A stretch of 64,000 nucleotides of DNA from Flavobacterium sp. ACN2 (GCF_002303885.1 NZ_MRCM01000004.1:186001-250000); one strand, 5' to 3'; numbered from the stretch's first letter, positions 48,612 through 59,038 are shown. Made by a program: numbers and translations. The notes: a model not told the origin generated them from the sequence alone.

Positions 48612-51600
48612 ATGAATAAGAAATCCATTCATTTTCTTAAAAAAACACTTCGTATCTTTATGTGGTGCGTGGTTTCTGTAGTTACGCTTTTATTACTTCT
48701 GATCATTCTAATTCAGGTTCCTTCGGTTCAAAATTTCGTTAAGGACAAAGCGATTAACTATCTTCAGGGCAAGATAAAAACTAAAGTTTCCTTAGATCAT
48801 ATTTCGATAAAATTTCCAAAAGACGTAGTTCTGGAAGGTTTTTATTTTGAAGATCAAAAAAAAGATACTTTGCTGGTAGGTAATCGATTAGAAGTTGATG
48901 TCGACCTTTTTAAACTTGTTAAAAGTGAACTCGAAATCAATGCGGTTTCGCTTGAAAATGTAAAAGCTAATATTTCCAGAAACAAACAAGGCATCTTCAA
49001 TTTCGATTATATCATCAAAGCATTCGAATCAAAAGAACCAAAGGTTGAAGATCCTAATGCCAAGCCCTTTAAAATTTCGGTTGTAAAAGTAAACCTCGAT
49101 CAAGTTAAATTTAACTTTAAGGATGATTTCGCTAAAAATGACATTCGTGTAAACCTGACTCATTTTGATACCAAATTCAAAAAATTTGATTTGGATCAGA
49201 TGGATTTTAATATTCCGACAATCAATTTAAACGGATTGAAGGTGATTTTAGATCAGGATGTAGTCGAGAAAATTGCTGAAGTTTCAGTAAAAACGGTTGA
49301 TACAATTTCGAAGCGTCCAGACTTTAAATTGGCATTAGATAAAATAGCGTTGTCTAAAATCGATATTTTATACGATAATAAAGATTCAAAACTCAATTCT
49401 GGCATTCGTTTAGGCAACTTAAATTTAGCTGTAAACGAAATTGACCTGAACAAACAGCTTTTGGATTTTGATACTTTCGAAGTAAAAAATCTAAGCGGAA
49501 ATCTGCGATTGGGAGCAAAAGACAAGCAAATTGACGCACCCAACTTAGATACCACAGCCATAAAGCAAGTAGGCTGGAAAGTAAAATTGAACGAAACCAA
49601 TCTAGAAAACATTGCTTTTAAATTTGATGATATGCAGTCCAAACCGAAAACAAAAGGATTGGATTATGCGCATCTTGATTTGAGTAGATTTAATTTTAAA
49701 GCCGAGAAATTATATTATGGAAATGATACCATTTCTGGAAATATTAAAACATTGACTGTTAACGAAAAAAGCGGTTTGCAGATTCAGGCTTTCAAAACCG
49801 ATTTCTTTTACGGTCCAAAAAATGCTTCTTTAGAGAATTTATATTTAAAAACGCCACAAACTCTTGTTCAAGATAAAGTTAAGGCGCAATATAAATCACT
49901 TGAATCGCTTCAGAAAGATTTAGGAAATCTGGCAATTGATGCTAATTTAAAACAATCAAAAATTGGTTTTAAAGACATTCTCTTGTTTGTTCCAGATTTG
50001 CAGAAAACAAATCCGTTTAAAAGCAATCCAAATGCGATTTTGTATGTAGACAGTCGCGTGAGCGGAAAAGTAAAAGATTTGACTATTTCGAAATTTGAAA
50101 TGAGCGGAATAGGAACGACAAAAGTTTCGCTTTCTGGGAAAATCGCTGGGCTTCCGGATGCTCAAAAAGCGTATTATGATTTAAATATCAAGAAGATTTC
50201 GAGTACTTCAAAAGACATTAACCTGTTTGTGCCTGCGGGAACAATTCCGAAAAATATTCAACTTCCGTCACAGTTAAGTTTGCAAGGAAAATTTAAAGGT
50301 TCAGTTCAAAATTTTAAAACGAATCTGGCTTTAAACAGCAGTTTTGGAAATGCAAAAGTTGATGCGTTATTCGATCAGCGCATTAAGAAAAGAGAAAAAT
50401 ATGATGCAAACGTTTCTCTGCAGGAATTCGATTTGGGGCGATTAATTAAAAACGACTCCATCGGAAAAATTACGCTTAAAGCGAAAGTAAAAGGAAACGG
50501 TTTAGATCCGAAAACGGCAAATGCTTTTGTTGACGGAATTGTTCAGAAAGCGATTTTTAATAAATATACCTATAAAGATTTAACGCTGAAAGGAAATATC
50601 GAAAACGGTTCTTTTGCGGTAAAATCAGGAATGGAAGATCCTAATTTGAATTTCAATTTAACAGCTTCAGGCGATACAAAAGAGAAATATCCAACCGTAA
50701 AACTGAAACTAAATTTGGATATTGCCGATTTAGAAAAACTAAATCTGCATGCAGGACCAATGAAACTTCGCGGAAATGTCGATGCCGATATAACCAATAG
50801 CAATCCAGATTTTCTGAACGGAAAAGTATTTCTTTCGAACATTCAGATTTTGCAAGATGCCGAACCGATTGTTTTAGATTCAATTCGTCTTTTGGCTTTT
50901 GCAGACAAAGACAGCAATTCGATTAAAATTTCGTCTCAATTTTTAAAAGCCGAAGTAACAGGAAAATACAAACTCACGACACTGGCAAATTCGATTCAAA
51001 AATCATTATCAAAATATATTGATCTAAAAAATCCAAAGGTTAATGCAGAATCAGATGAACAGAGATTAGCCTTTACTTTGAAAGTCGACAATGATCCTGT
51101 GCTTTTAAAATTATTGCCAAAATTAACAGGCTTAGAACCTTTTAGCATAACAGGAAATTATAATAATCAGACAGATTCTTTGACTGTAAAAGGAACCATT
51201 CCAAGAATTGTTTATGGAGGCAATACCATTTCGGACGGGAAAATAAACATCGAAGCCAAAGAAAATGCTTTAGAGTACTCGATTTCTGTGGCAACAATTG
51301 AAAGCGGTTCGCTTAAAATTCCGTTTACAAGTTTATCAGGAAATGTGCAGAATAATATTTTGACTTATGCTCTTGAAGTAAAAGATGCCAAAGAGAAACA
51401 GCAATATTTTATAGCAGGTGAATTTAAGGCTGAAGATTCAAAAAACATTGTAAAACTGGATGCTGAAAACTTTATTTTAAATTATGATAAATGGAATGTA
51501 GATCCAGAAAACAAGATTGAGTTTGGAGAAAAAAGACTTTATGTCGATAAATTCAATTTGAATAATAACGGAAATGAGTTAAAAATTCAATCGCAAGGAA

Positions 51601-53723
51601 CACAGGACAATGCGCCGTTGCAAGTCGATTTTGTTAATTTCAAAATAGAAACCATTATGAATATGGTTAAAAAAGACGAATTGCTTATGCAAGGGTTGAT
51701 AAACGGAAATGCATTGGTTGAAAATGTGATGACAAACCCGACTTTTACTTCTGACTTAAAAATTGATGATTTTACTTTTAAAGGTTCAAAAGTCGGTGAC
51801 TTAGAAATAAAAGTTGACAATAAAACAGCAAATACGCTTGCTGCAAATGTAGCTTTAAGTGACGAAGGAAATGATTTGAAGCTAACAGGAGATTATTTGA
51901 TGGATACTGGGAATTTTGATTTTGATGTGGCTATTAATAAGTTAAACATCAAAAGCATCCAAGGTTTTAGCATGGGTAATATTACTGAAGGACAAGGCTT
52001 TTTATCAGGGAATTTTAAGCTTACAGGAAACACTTCTGCTCCAAAAATTAATGGAGAATTGAATTTTAATGATGCTGGTTTTAGGGTAACACAGCTCAAT
52101 TCGTACTTTAAAACTAAAAATGAGAAAATCACTTTTAGCAATGAAACGATCTCATTTGATAAATTCTCTCTTTTTGATGAGAATGACAACGAATTGTACG
52201 TAAACGGAACCATTCAGTCTCCAGACTTTGTGAAATACAATTTCAATTTGCTAGTTGAAGCAGACGATTTTAGAGCCATTCATTCAAAAGCAAAAGACAA
52301 CGATTTGTTCTATGGAGATTTATTCTTAGATACCAAATTGAATATAAAAGGAAACTTGGATAGTCCGGTTGTTGATGGAACGCTAAAAATCAATAAAGAA
52401 ACCAAGTTTACGGTGGTGATGCCACAATCAGATCCTTCTATTGCAGATCGTGAGGGAATTGTAGAGTTTGTTGATGAAGACAATATGTACCTCAAACAAA
52501 CAGTTGATCTTCAAAATAAATTAGATCAATCGGAACTGAAAGGAATGGATGTGAATGTTGCTATTACAATTGATAAAGAAGCCGAATTAACGTTGCTGAT
52601 TGATAAAGCAAACGGAGATTATCTGAACTTGAAAGGAGAAGCGGAATTAGTTGGAGGAATTGATCAATCTGGAAAAACAACTCTAACAGGGAAATACGAG
52701 TTTTCGGATGGGGCTTATGAAATGAATTTTAATGGAATTAAAAGGAAATTTGATATTCAGAAAGGAAGTTACATTACCTGGAATGGCGAACCCACAATGG
52801 CAAACGTCAATATTACAGCAATTTACAATGTAAATGCAGCACCAATTGATTTGCTCGGAAATCAGTTGGCGGGATTGGAACCGGCTGTTCAAAATACTTA
52901 TAAACAAAAGCTTCCATTTCAGACTTTATTGAAAATGAATGGAGAATTGATGAAACCTGAAATTTCATTTGGAATTGTATTGCCAGAAGGAAATTATAAT
53001 GTTTCTACAGATGTTGTTACAACGACGCAAAGTAAATTAAAACAATTAGAACAAGATCCTGCAGAATTGAACAAACAGGTTTTTGCCCTTTTATTATTAA
53101 ATCGTTTTGTAGGCGAAAATCCGTTTGCGAGTCAAAGTGGTGGTGTAAGCGCTGAAACAATGGCAAGACAAAGTGTAAGTAAAATACTTTCGCAACAATT
53201 GAATAATCTGGCAGGAGAATTAATCACAGGAGTTGAAGTCAATTTCGATTTAGAATCGTCTGAAGATTACACGTCTGGGACGATGCAAAATAGAACCGAT
53301 TTGAATGTGGAGGTTTCTAAAAAACTGTTGGATGACAGATTAAAAGTAACGGTTGGAAGCAGTTTTGGAGTAGAGGGTGCAGAGCGCGCCAATGAAGAAA
53401 GCACCAATATTGCTGGTGATGTCGCTTTAGATTATCAATTGACAAAAGACGGCCGTTATATGGTTCGTGCCTACAGAAAAAATCAATATCAAGTGGCAGT
53501 CGAAGGGCAGGTTGTAGAAACAGGTGTTGCTTTTATTATCACGATGAGTTACAATAAATTTAGAGAACTTTTCCATCGTACTGAAAAAGAAAAAGAATTA
53601 ATTCGAGAAGAAAAAATCCGCAAGGAAAAAGAGAAACAAAAAAAGAAAGAGCAGAAGGAAAAGGAAAAATTGCAAGAGAACGAAGACGAAAAAACAATTG
53701 AAGGAAATGAGCAAAAGACTTAA
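48612..53723 (+). CDS. tamB: Translocation and assembly module protein TamB
   Basis: The protein has 1703 residues. One N-terminal membrane helix (VVSVVTLLLLLIILIQVPSV), then a very long run of repeated beta strands (AsmA/TamB-type groove; KVSLDHISIKFPKDVVLEGF near residue 58) and the C-terminal TamB/DUF490 domain (about 1330-1640, VNVAITIDKEAELTLLIDKA and later FALLLLNRFVGENPFAS). It ends in a Lys/Glu-rich tail. TamB spans the periplasm and works with an Omp85 partner in outer-membrane protein or lipid delivery. The gene overlaps the downstream tamL by 17 bp. Confidence 0.93.
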   Translation: MNKKSIHFLKKTLRIFMWCVVSVVTLLLLLIILIQVPSVQNFVKDKAINYLQGKIKTKVSLDHISIKFPKDVVLEGFYFEDQKKDTLLVGNRLEVDVDLFKLVKSELEINAVSLENVKANISRNKQGIFNFDYIIKAFESKEPKVEDPNAKPFKISVVKVNLDQVKFNFKDDFAKNDIRVNLTHFDTKFKKFDLDQMDFNIPTINLNGLKVILDQDVVEKIAEVSVKTVDTISKRPDFKLALDKIALSKIDILYDNKDSKLNSGIRLGNLNLAVNEIDLNKQLLDFDTFEVKNLSGNLRLGAKDKQIDAPNLDTTAIKQVGWKVKLNETNLENIAFKFDDMQSKPKTKGLDYAHLDLSRFNFKAEKLYYGNDTISGNIKTLTVNEKSGLQIQAFKTDFFYGPKNASLENLYLKTPQTLVQDKVKAQYKSLESLQKDLGNLAIDANLKQSKIGFKDILLFVPDLQKTNPFKSNPNAILYVDSRVSGKVKDLTISKFEMSGIGTTKVSLSGKIAGLPDAQKAYYDLNIKKISSTSKDINLFVPAGTIPKNIQLPSQLSLQGKFKGSVQNFKTNLALNSSFGNAKVDALFDQRIKKREKYDANVSLQEFDLGRLIKNDSIGKITLKAKVKGNGLDPKTANAFVDGIVQKAIFNKYTYKDLTLKGNIENGSFAVKSGMEDPNLNFNLTASGDTKEKYPTVKLKLNLDIADLEKLNLHAGPMKLRGNVDADITNSNPDFLNGKVFLSNIQILQDAEPIVLDSIRLLAFADKDSNSIKISSQFLKAEVTGKYKLTTLANSIQKSLSKYIDLKNPKVNAESDEQRLAFTLKVDNDPVLLKLLPKLTGLEPFSITGNYNNQTDSLTVKGTIPRIVYGGNTISDGKINIEAKENALEYSISVATIESGSLKIPFTSLSGNVQNNILTYALEVKDAKEKQQYFIAGEFKAEDSKNIVKLDAENFILNYDKWNVDPENKIEFGEKRLYVDKFNLNNNGNELKIQSQGTQDNAPLQVDFVNFKIETIMNMVKKDELLMQGLINGNALVENVMTNPTFTSDLKIDDFTFKGSKVGDLEIKVDNKTANTLAANVALSDEGNDLKLTGDYLMDTGNFDFDVAINKLNIKSIQGFSMGNITEGQGFLSGNFKLTGNTSAPKINGELNFNDAGFRVTQLNSYFKTKNEKITFSNETISFDKFSLFDENDNELYVNGTIQSPDFVKYNFNLLVEADDFRAIHSKAKDNDLFYGDLFLDTKLNIKGNLDSPVVDGTLKINKETKFTVVMPQSDPSIADREGIVEFVDEDNMYLKQTVDLQNKLDQSELKGMDVNVAITIDKEAELTLLIDKANGDYLNLKGEAELVGGIDQSGKTTLTGKYEFSDGAYEMNFNGIKRKFDIQKGSYITWNGEPTMANVNITAIYNVNAAPIDLLGNQLAGLEPAVQNTYKQKLPFQTLLKMNGELMKPEISFGIVLPEGNYNVSTDVVTTTQSKLKQLEQDPAELNKQVFALLLLNRFVGENPFASQSGGVSAETMARQSVSKILSQQLNNLAGELITGVEVNFDLESSEDYTSGTMQNRTDLNVEVSKKLLDDRLKVTVGSSFGVEGAERANEESTNIAGDVALDYQLTKDGRYMVRAYRKNQYQVAVEGQVVETGVAFIITMSYNKFRELFHRTEKEKELIREEKIRKEKEKQKKKEQKEKEKLQENEDEKTIEGNEQKT

Positions 53724-56019
53724 TCATAGAAATATATATTTAAAGTATATCGCGCTGCTTTCCTTATTTTTTGCTTTAGGATGCAGTAATACAAAATATC
53801 TTCCAGAAGGGGACTTGCTTTATACAGGCGGTTCGGTGAAAGTGAAAGATTCTATCATGAAAAAGAAAGATAGAAAAGCGCTACAAACCGAGTTGGAAGG
53901 TCTTCTTCGTCCAAAACCAAATAAAACGTTTTTAGGGTTACGTCCAAAATTATGGTTTTATAATATTGCTGGGGAACCCAAAAAAGATAAAGGATTTAGA
54001 TATTGGCTTCGCAACAAAGTTGGAGAAGAGCCAGTGCTTTTTAGTAAAGTCGATTTAGATTATAATGCTTCAGTGCTGCGAAATTTTACTGAAAATAGAG
54101 GTTATTTTAAAACTCGTGTCAGCGCCGATTCTACTGTAAGTAACAAGAGAGTAACGGCAGAATATACTGTGGTTCCAAAAAAGCAATATATTATTAAAAG
54201 CGTCACATTTCCAGATGACTCTTTAAAGATGTCAAAAATAATTGCAAGATCAAGTAGACGCAGTTTGCTCAAAGTGGGCAAGCCGTATGATTTGGATGTT
54301 ATAAAAGCAGAACGGGAACGTATTGATGCCAGACTGAAAGAAAAAGGGTATTACTATTTTAATCCAGATTATCTTCTGGCGAAAGTAGACAGCAGTAAAG
54401 GCGATCATGAAGTAAAAATTAGATTGGTTATTAAAGATGAAACTCCTGTAAAAGCATTAAGAGCTTATACCATAAATAACATTTTTGTTTATCCCAATTA
54501 TTCTCTGGGAAACGACAGCATGGTTTACAGAAAAAAGAATATTACGCAGTACAAAGATTTTACCATTATTGATACGGCAGAAACGTTTAAGCCAAGAGTT
54601 TACGACAGAACAATCTATTTCAAAAAAGGGGATTTATACAACCGAACCGATCATAATTTGACTTTGAATCGTTTTGTGAATTTAGGAACTTTCAGTTTTG
54701 TCAAAAATGAATTTAAGCCTTCAGACAGTATAGACAATGCTTTAGATTCGTATTATTACCTAACACTTTTGCCTAAAAAGTTTATTCGTGTTGAAGTTAT
54801 CGGGAAAACCAATTCAGCAAGTTATACCGGTACCGAATTAAATTTAAACTGGAACAACAGAAACTTTTTGCGTGGTGCAGAATTGTTTACCGCTTCAATT
54901 TTTGGTGGTGCCGATTTTCAGCTTGGAGGTGTAAATAAAGGGAAAAATATTTATAAGCTTGGAGGCGAAGTCAGCTTGACCTGGCCTAGATTTATTACTC
55001 CTTTTAATATTGAAGGCAATAGCGAATATGTACCGAGGACTAAAGCAACTATTCGTTACGAATATCAAAAGCGAACGCAGTTGTATGCCTTGAATTCTTT
55101 TAATACCTCATTTGGATATTTGTGGAAAGAAAACCTTCGTAAAGAACATCAGTTAAATATCGTAGATGTGACTTATGTGAGTCCGAATCATGTTACGCCA
55201 GAGTATTTGGAAGACATTAAAACTGATCCAGCATTAGGAAAAGTAATCGAAAAGCAGCTGATTTTTGGTCCAACTTACAATTATACCTATACCAATACGA
55301 TGCAGAAGCGCCGAAAAAATACGATCTATTTTAATGGCGAATTGGATTTGGCGGGAAATCTTACTGGATTGATTACAGGGGCAGACTATCCAAATAAGGT
55401 TAAAACCATTTTTGATGTTCCATTTAGCCAATATGTAAAAATCAGATCCGATTTTAGGCATTATTTAAAACTCGGAAAAGAAAGCGAATTAGCCAGCAGA
55501 TTAATTGTTGGAGCTGGATTTGCCTACGGGAATTCGAATACGCTTCCAGCATCCAAACAGTTTGTTGTAGGAGGAACTAATAGTATTCGAGCTTTTAGGG
55601 CACGAACTTTAGGGCCGGGAAGTTATGTTATTCCACCAGAAACAAATGATAATTATACGCCAGATCAATCAGCCGATTTGAAGTTGGAATTTAATACCGA
55701 ATATCGTGCAAAGCTTTTCAGTATTGTTAGAGGTGCAGTGTTTTTAGATGCTGGAAACATTTGGTTGCTGCATGCTGACCCGAACAAAGCTGGTGCAGAA
55801 ATCTCAAAAGATTTTATGAAAGAAATTGCAATTGGAGCAGGAGCAGGTTTACGTTTCGATTTATCGTTTTTAGTTTTAAGAACAGATTTGGCCATTCCGC
55901 TTCGAAATCCTGCCTTGCCAGACGGACAAAGATGGGTAATTGATGATATTAATTTTGGAAGCAGTTCGTGGAGAAAAGATAACCTGATTTTGAATATCGC
56001 TATTGGATATCCTTTCTAA
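53707..56019 (+). CDS. tamL: TamA-like Omp85 lipoprotein (TamL)
   Basis: The protein has 770 residues from ATG 53707, inside the end of tamB; the TTG at 53698 is a poorer start. Signal sequence with lipobox LFFALGCSNTKYLPEGD puts a lipid on the Cys, which separates the Bacteroidetes TamL from the usual TamA. POTRA-type domains cover about residues 40-350 and the BamA-like barrel the rest, with the conserved VGGTNSIRAFRARTLGPG segment and final strand NLILNIAIGYPF. With TamB it forms the envelope assembly module; translational coupling is likely. Confidence 0.93.
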   Translation: MSKRLNHRNIYLKYIALLSLFFALGCSNTKYLPEGDLLYTGGSVKVKDSIMKKKDRKALQTELEGLLRPKPNKTFLGLRPKLWFYNIAGEPKKDKGFRYWLRNKVGEEPVLFSKVDLDYNASVLRNFTENRGYFKTRVSADSTVSNKRVTAEYTVVPKKQYIIKSVTFPDDSLKMSKIIARSSRRSLLKVGKPYDLDVIKAERERIDARLKEKGYYYFNPDYLLAKVDSSKGDHEVKIRLVIKDETPVKALRAYTINNIFVYPNYSLGNDSMVYRKKNITQYKDFTIIDTAETFKPRVYDRTIYFKKGDLYNRTDHNLTLNRFVNLGTFSFVKNEFKPSDSIDNALDSYYYLTLLPKKFIRVEVIGKTNSASYTGTELNLNWNNRNFLRGAELFTASIFGGADFQLGGVNKGKNIYKLGGEVSLTWPRFITPFNIEGNSEYVPRTKATIRYEYQKRTQLYALNSFNTSFGYLWKENLRKEHQLNIVDVTYVSPNHVTPEYLEDIKTDPALGKVIEKQLIFGPTYNYTYTNTMQKRRKNTIYFNGELDLAGNLTGLITGADYPNKVKTIFDVPFSQYVKIRSDFRHYLKLGKESELASRLIVGAGFAYGNSNTLPASKQFVVGGTNSIRAFRARTLGPGSYVIPPETNDNYTPDQSADLKLEFNTEYRAKLFSIVRGAVFLDAGNIWLLHADPNKAGAEISKDFMKEIAIGAGAGLRFDLSFLVLRTDLAIPLRNPALPDGQRWVIDDINFGSSSWRKDNLILNIAIGYPF

Positions 56020-56040
56020 GTTTTTTTGCCATTTTTTTCG

Positions 56041-56162
56041 CCACGAATTCACGAATTTTCGCTAATCTATGCGGATACTTATAATTGAATTTCACAAATT
56101 AAATTTGTGAAATGGAAAAAATTTATAGATAATGACATTAGCGAAAATTCGTGAATTCGTGG
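56041..56162. repeat. Nested inverted repeat after tamL
   Basis: Outer arms 56041-56066 and 56137-56162 are perfectly complementary over 26 bp (start CCACGAATTCACGAATTTTC). Between them lies a second palindrome with 12-bp arms at 56089-56100 and 56102-56113. The total is 122 bp, far longer than a terminator. No ORF inside. Confidence 0.85.
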
Positions 56163-56234
56163 CAGAAAAAGAAATAATTTCATGGCAAAAAAAACTAAAA
56201 AAAGGAGTAAATTGGTCTAAAATATTTTAGAAGA

Positions 56235-56864
56235 ATGCAAAACTTGATTAAAAGAATTATAGGTGTTGGTGTTATTGTTTTAATAATTGTTCTGGGGTTT
56301 AAATATTGCCAGTTCAAAAAAGAAGACGATTCAGATATTCAGTACAATACCAATCTAATTCAGCAGCAGATTCTTAACGTTGGGAAATTGGTGGTAACCG
56401 AAGGGCATTTTTCAGAAGTCATTACCTATAAAAATCAGCAGAAATATTTGATGGACATGATTTCTTTTGAGAAAAAAGCGCTTATTGTGGTCAATGCAAA
56501 TGTGACGGTTGCTTACGATCTGCATCAGATGAAATATGATATTGATGAGAAAAACAAAACCATTACGATTTTAAATATTCCAAAAGAAGAAATTACCATA
56601 AACCCAGATATTCAGTTTTATGATGTCGAACAAAGTAAACTGAATCCTTTTACAGGCGACGATTACAATAAAATCAACAAATCGGTAAAAGTCAATCTGG
56701 CTAAGAAAATCGAAAAATCTACCCTAAAAACCAACGCCCAAAACCGATTAATAAGCGAATTGTCTAAGATTTTAATCATGACCAATTCAATGGGCTGGAA
56801 ACTAGAATACAACGGAAAAACTATCGAGTCTGAAACGGAGCTGACTCAGGATTTGAAGTTGTAA
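56235..56864 (+). CDS. DUF4230 domain protein
   Basis: The protein has 209 residues. One N-terminal membrane helix (IGVGVIVLIIVLGFKYCQF), then the DUF4230 body: LIQQQILNVGKLVVTEGHFS, KALIVVNANVTVAYDLHQMK, IDEKNKTITILNIPKEEITI, and a C-terminal helix. Probably anchored in the inner membrane facing the periplasm. The function is unknown. It follows tamL after a repeat-filled 215-bp gap and may not share its transcript. Confidence 0.85.
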   Translation: MQNLIKRIIGVGVIVLIIVLGFKYCQFKKEDDSDIQYNTNLIQQQILNVGKLVVTEGHFSEVITYKNQQKYLMDMISFEKKALIVVNANVTVAYDLHQMKYDIDEKNKTITILNIPKEEITINPDIQFYDVEQSKLNPFTGDDYNKINKSVKVNLAKKIEKSTLKTNAQNRLISELSKILIMTNSMGWKLEYNGKTIESETELTQDLKL

Positions 56865-56879
56865 AGTTGTAAAAAAGAA

Positions 56880-56905
56880 TCTCGCAAAGACGCAGAGTCG
56901 CAAAG
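56880..56905. repeat. Dispersed CGCAAAG repeat, fourth copy
   Basis: The 26-bp sequence matches 42317-42342 exactly by eye (TCTCGCAAAGACGCAGAG then TCGCAAAG) and lies just after the DUF4230 gene. Confidence 0.7.
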
Positions 56906-56990
56906 AATTTTTGCCACAGATTAAAGGATTAAAATGATTTAATACCAAATTCTTGGATAGTTTTCATACACAGACTTTCAGGAATCTTGC

Positions 56991-57084
56991 CATTTCGACG
57001 AAGGAGAAATCTCCACGAGAAGCTCGACAAAGATTGGTTTTTCGTTGCTGAGTTACTTGCGGAGATTTCTCCTTCGTCGAAATG
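56991..57084. repeat. 24-bp-arm inverted repeat (REP-like)
   Basis: Arms at 56991-57014 and 57061-57084 are perfectly complementary (start CATTTCGACGAAGGAG) with a 46-bp spacer containing CGAGAAGCTCG. It lies between the convergent DUF4230 and hydroxylase genes. I recall similar elements from Flavobacteria intergenic regions. Confidence 0.8.
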
Positions 57085-57143
57085 ACAAATATTATGTTAT
57101 TTACTTAATAAAAACCTTCGCGCCTTAGTGCCTTTCTAGCAAA

Positions 57144-58901
57144 TCAAGCAATAGAACGATCAAAAATCAAATCCAATCCACCAGAAATTAAATGCGCAAT
57201 TTCGGGACGTCTTTCTTTCAATTGATCCAGATATACCAAAACTTCTTGCAAAAGCTGTTTCTCATCTGAATCTTTCAAAAGCTCGGCAATTTCAATATTT
57301 AACAGCCAGTCATTTGAATGATTGCTTTTGACTTTTTCAAAGACCGATTTCAATTCCGATTTAGAGTCTTTATTATTTCTTATGTTTCTAACTGTAGCAT
57401 ATAAAACTTCCAATTCATCACGCTCGTCAGTATGTTTCGCTTTAATCGTTTTTGTTGAAGGAACAATATTAATTAAATCAAAACTATTCACATCGGCTGG
57501 GCCAGAGAATGCAGAAATCACTTTTTTACCAATTGCCATATCGTAATTGCCCCATTCAGGTTGAAACAAAATAGTTTCTCCGTGAGTAACGGTACAATTT
57601 TTAAAACTGATCAGAATGATTTCTCCATGTAAGTTTCTAGAACCCGTAATAATTTCGCCCTCCACAATAATATTGCCTTCAAATTCCAGTTTTACAGTTT
57701 CGTTTTCTACAATACTGTAAGCCTGTAAATCCTTCGGACTCATATCTTCAATCGCCAGATTAAAGCCTTTCAGTTTCCCGATCGGACTTCCAAATCCATG
57801 AGGATGCGTTAAAGTTCCATGACCAACTAATTCTTTTTCGCGGTAAGAAAGAGCTGTTTTTCCAGTTGTTTGGATGTATACAGGTTTTCCTTCTTCTTCA
57901 ATTACATTGGTAAAAACTCCAGAAATTTGTAAACCTGTACTTAATTCGATTGTTCCTAAAGCATTCGATTGAATCAGTTTCTGAATACCAGATAAACCTC
58001 CAGTTCGTAAAGCCATTTTATTAGCAAATTCTTCCAAAATCAAACTCAAATAAGAAAAATTTGGAGTTACATATAGCTGAGGTTGCAATTGTGTAATATC
58101 AAAATTCTGATTGGCAGCAGAAATATCATAAGGGATTTTCTTCACATTATCTGTCATACACCAAGCGCTTTCTCCAATAGAAGAAAGTAATCCTGCGCCA
58201 TAAATTTTTGGATTTTCAACCGTTCCAATCAAACCGTATTCAACGGTCCACCAGTGTAGGTTTCGAATTTGAGCCATTTCAGATAATTCGCCCATGTTGT
58301 TTTGCAAATCGGCAACCGCTTTTTCGGCTTCATCGATTTTTTCTTGTGGCGTATCTTCTGCTTCTTTTAAAATAGAAAGCAGACGAATCGCTTCATACAT
58401 TTGATAATCTTTATGAGAAGAAATCGCTTTACAGCCAATTTCGCCAAAACGTCTCAAATATTCCGCATATTCTGGATTGGCAATAATAGGAGCGTGACCA
58501 GCACCTTCGTGAATGATGTCTGGAGCAGGAGTATATTCAATATGTTCTAATTGTCTAATGTCTGAAGCAATAACCAAAACGTTATAGGCTTGAAATTCCA
58601 TAAAAGCATTTGGCGGAATAAAGCCATCAACTGCAACCGCAGCCCACCCAATTTCACTTAGAATTCGGTTCATGCCGTACATGCTCGGAATAGAATCAAT
58701 TTCGATTCCTGTTTTACGTAAACCTTCTAGATAAGAATGATGCGCCACTTTAGAAAGATAATCTACATTTTTGCGCATAACATATCGCCAAACCGCTTGA
58801 TTGATAGGAGTGTAGTCACTATAATCTTGAGGTTTGATAAATTGCTGTAAATGCTTCGGCAATCTCTCTAATAACGGATTGGTTTCAATATTTGGATTCA
58901 T
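57144..58901 (-). CDS. phhA: Aromatic amino acid hydroxylase (phenylalanine 4-monooxygenase type), long form
   Basis: The protein has 585 residues; simple bacterial phenylalanine hydroxylases are under 300. Residues about 20-330 carry the catalytic domain: iron ligands His131 and His136 in HEGAGHAPII and the Glu in WWTVEYGLIGTVENPKIYGA. Pterin-dependent hydroxylation of Phe (or Trp/Tyr) is expected. Residues about 330-585 are a C-terminal extension (GHGTLTHPHGFGSPIGKLKG, then a helical end), found in long Bacteroidetes members. The substrate cannot be set from sequence. It is convergent with DUF4230. Confidence 0.9.
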   Translation of the reverse strand: MNPNIETNPLLERLPKHLQQFIKPQDYSDYTPINQAVWRYVMRKNVDYLSKVAHHSYLEGLRKTGIEIDSIPSMYGMNRILSEIGWAAVAVDGFIPPNAFMEFQAYNVLVIASDIRQLEHIEYTPAPDIIHEGAGHAPIIANPEYAEYLRRFGEIGCKAISSHKDYQMYEAIRLLSILKEAEDTPQEKIDEAEKAVADLQNNMGELSEMAQIRNLHWWTVEYGLIGTVENPKIYGAGLLSSIGESAWCMTDNVKKIPYDISAANQNFDITQLQPQLYVTPNFSYLSLILEEFANKMALRTGGLSGIQKLIQSNALGTIELSTGLQISGVFTNVIEEEGKPVYIQTTGKTALSYREKELVGHGTLTHPHGFGSPIGKLKGFNLAIEDMSPKDLQAYSIVENETVKLEFEGNIIVEGEIITGSRNLHGEIILISFKNCTVTHGETILFQPEWGNYDMAIGKKVISAFSGPADVNSFDLINIVPSTKTIKAKHTDERDELEVLYATVRNIRNNKDSKSELKSVFEKVKSNHSNDWLLNIEIAELLKDSDEKQLLQEVLVYLDQLKERRPEIAHLISGGLDLIFDRSIA

Positions 58902-59038
58902 TTCGAAAACGTTGTAGATTAAAATGTAAAATTACGAATTTAAGACTCGATTTTTTATCATCCATCGCAAAATTTTTATTCGAAATTGACTTTTATTGCA
59001 TTTTTGTAGATTTTTAAAGAGCTGAAATAAATGCGATT

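Noticed and set aside
53698..53700. TTG as tamL start
   Set aside because: ATG three codons later gives a normal lipoprotein signal; TTG starts are rare.
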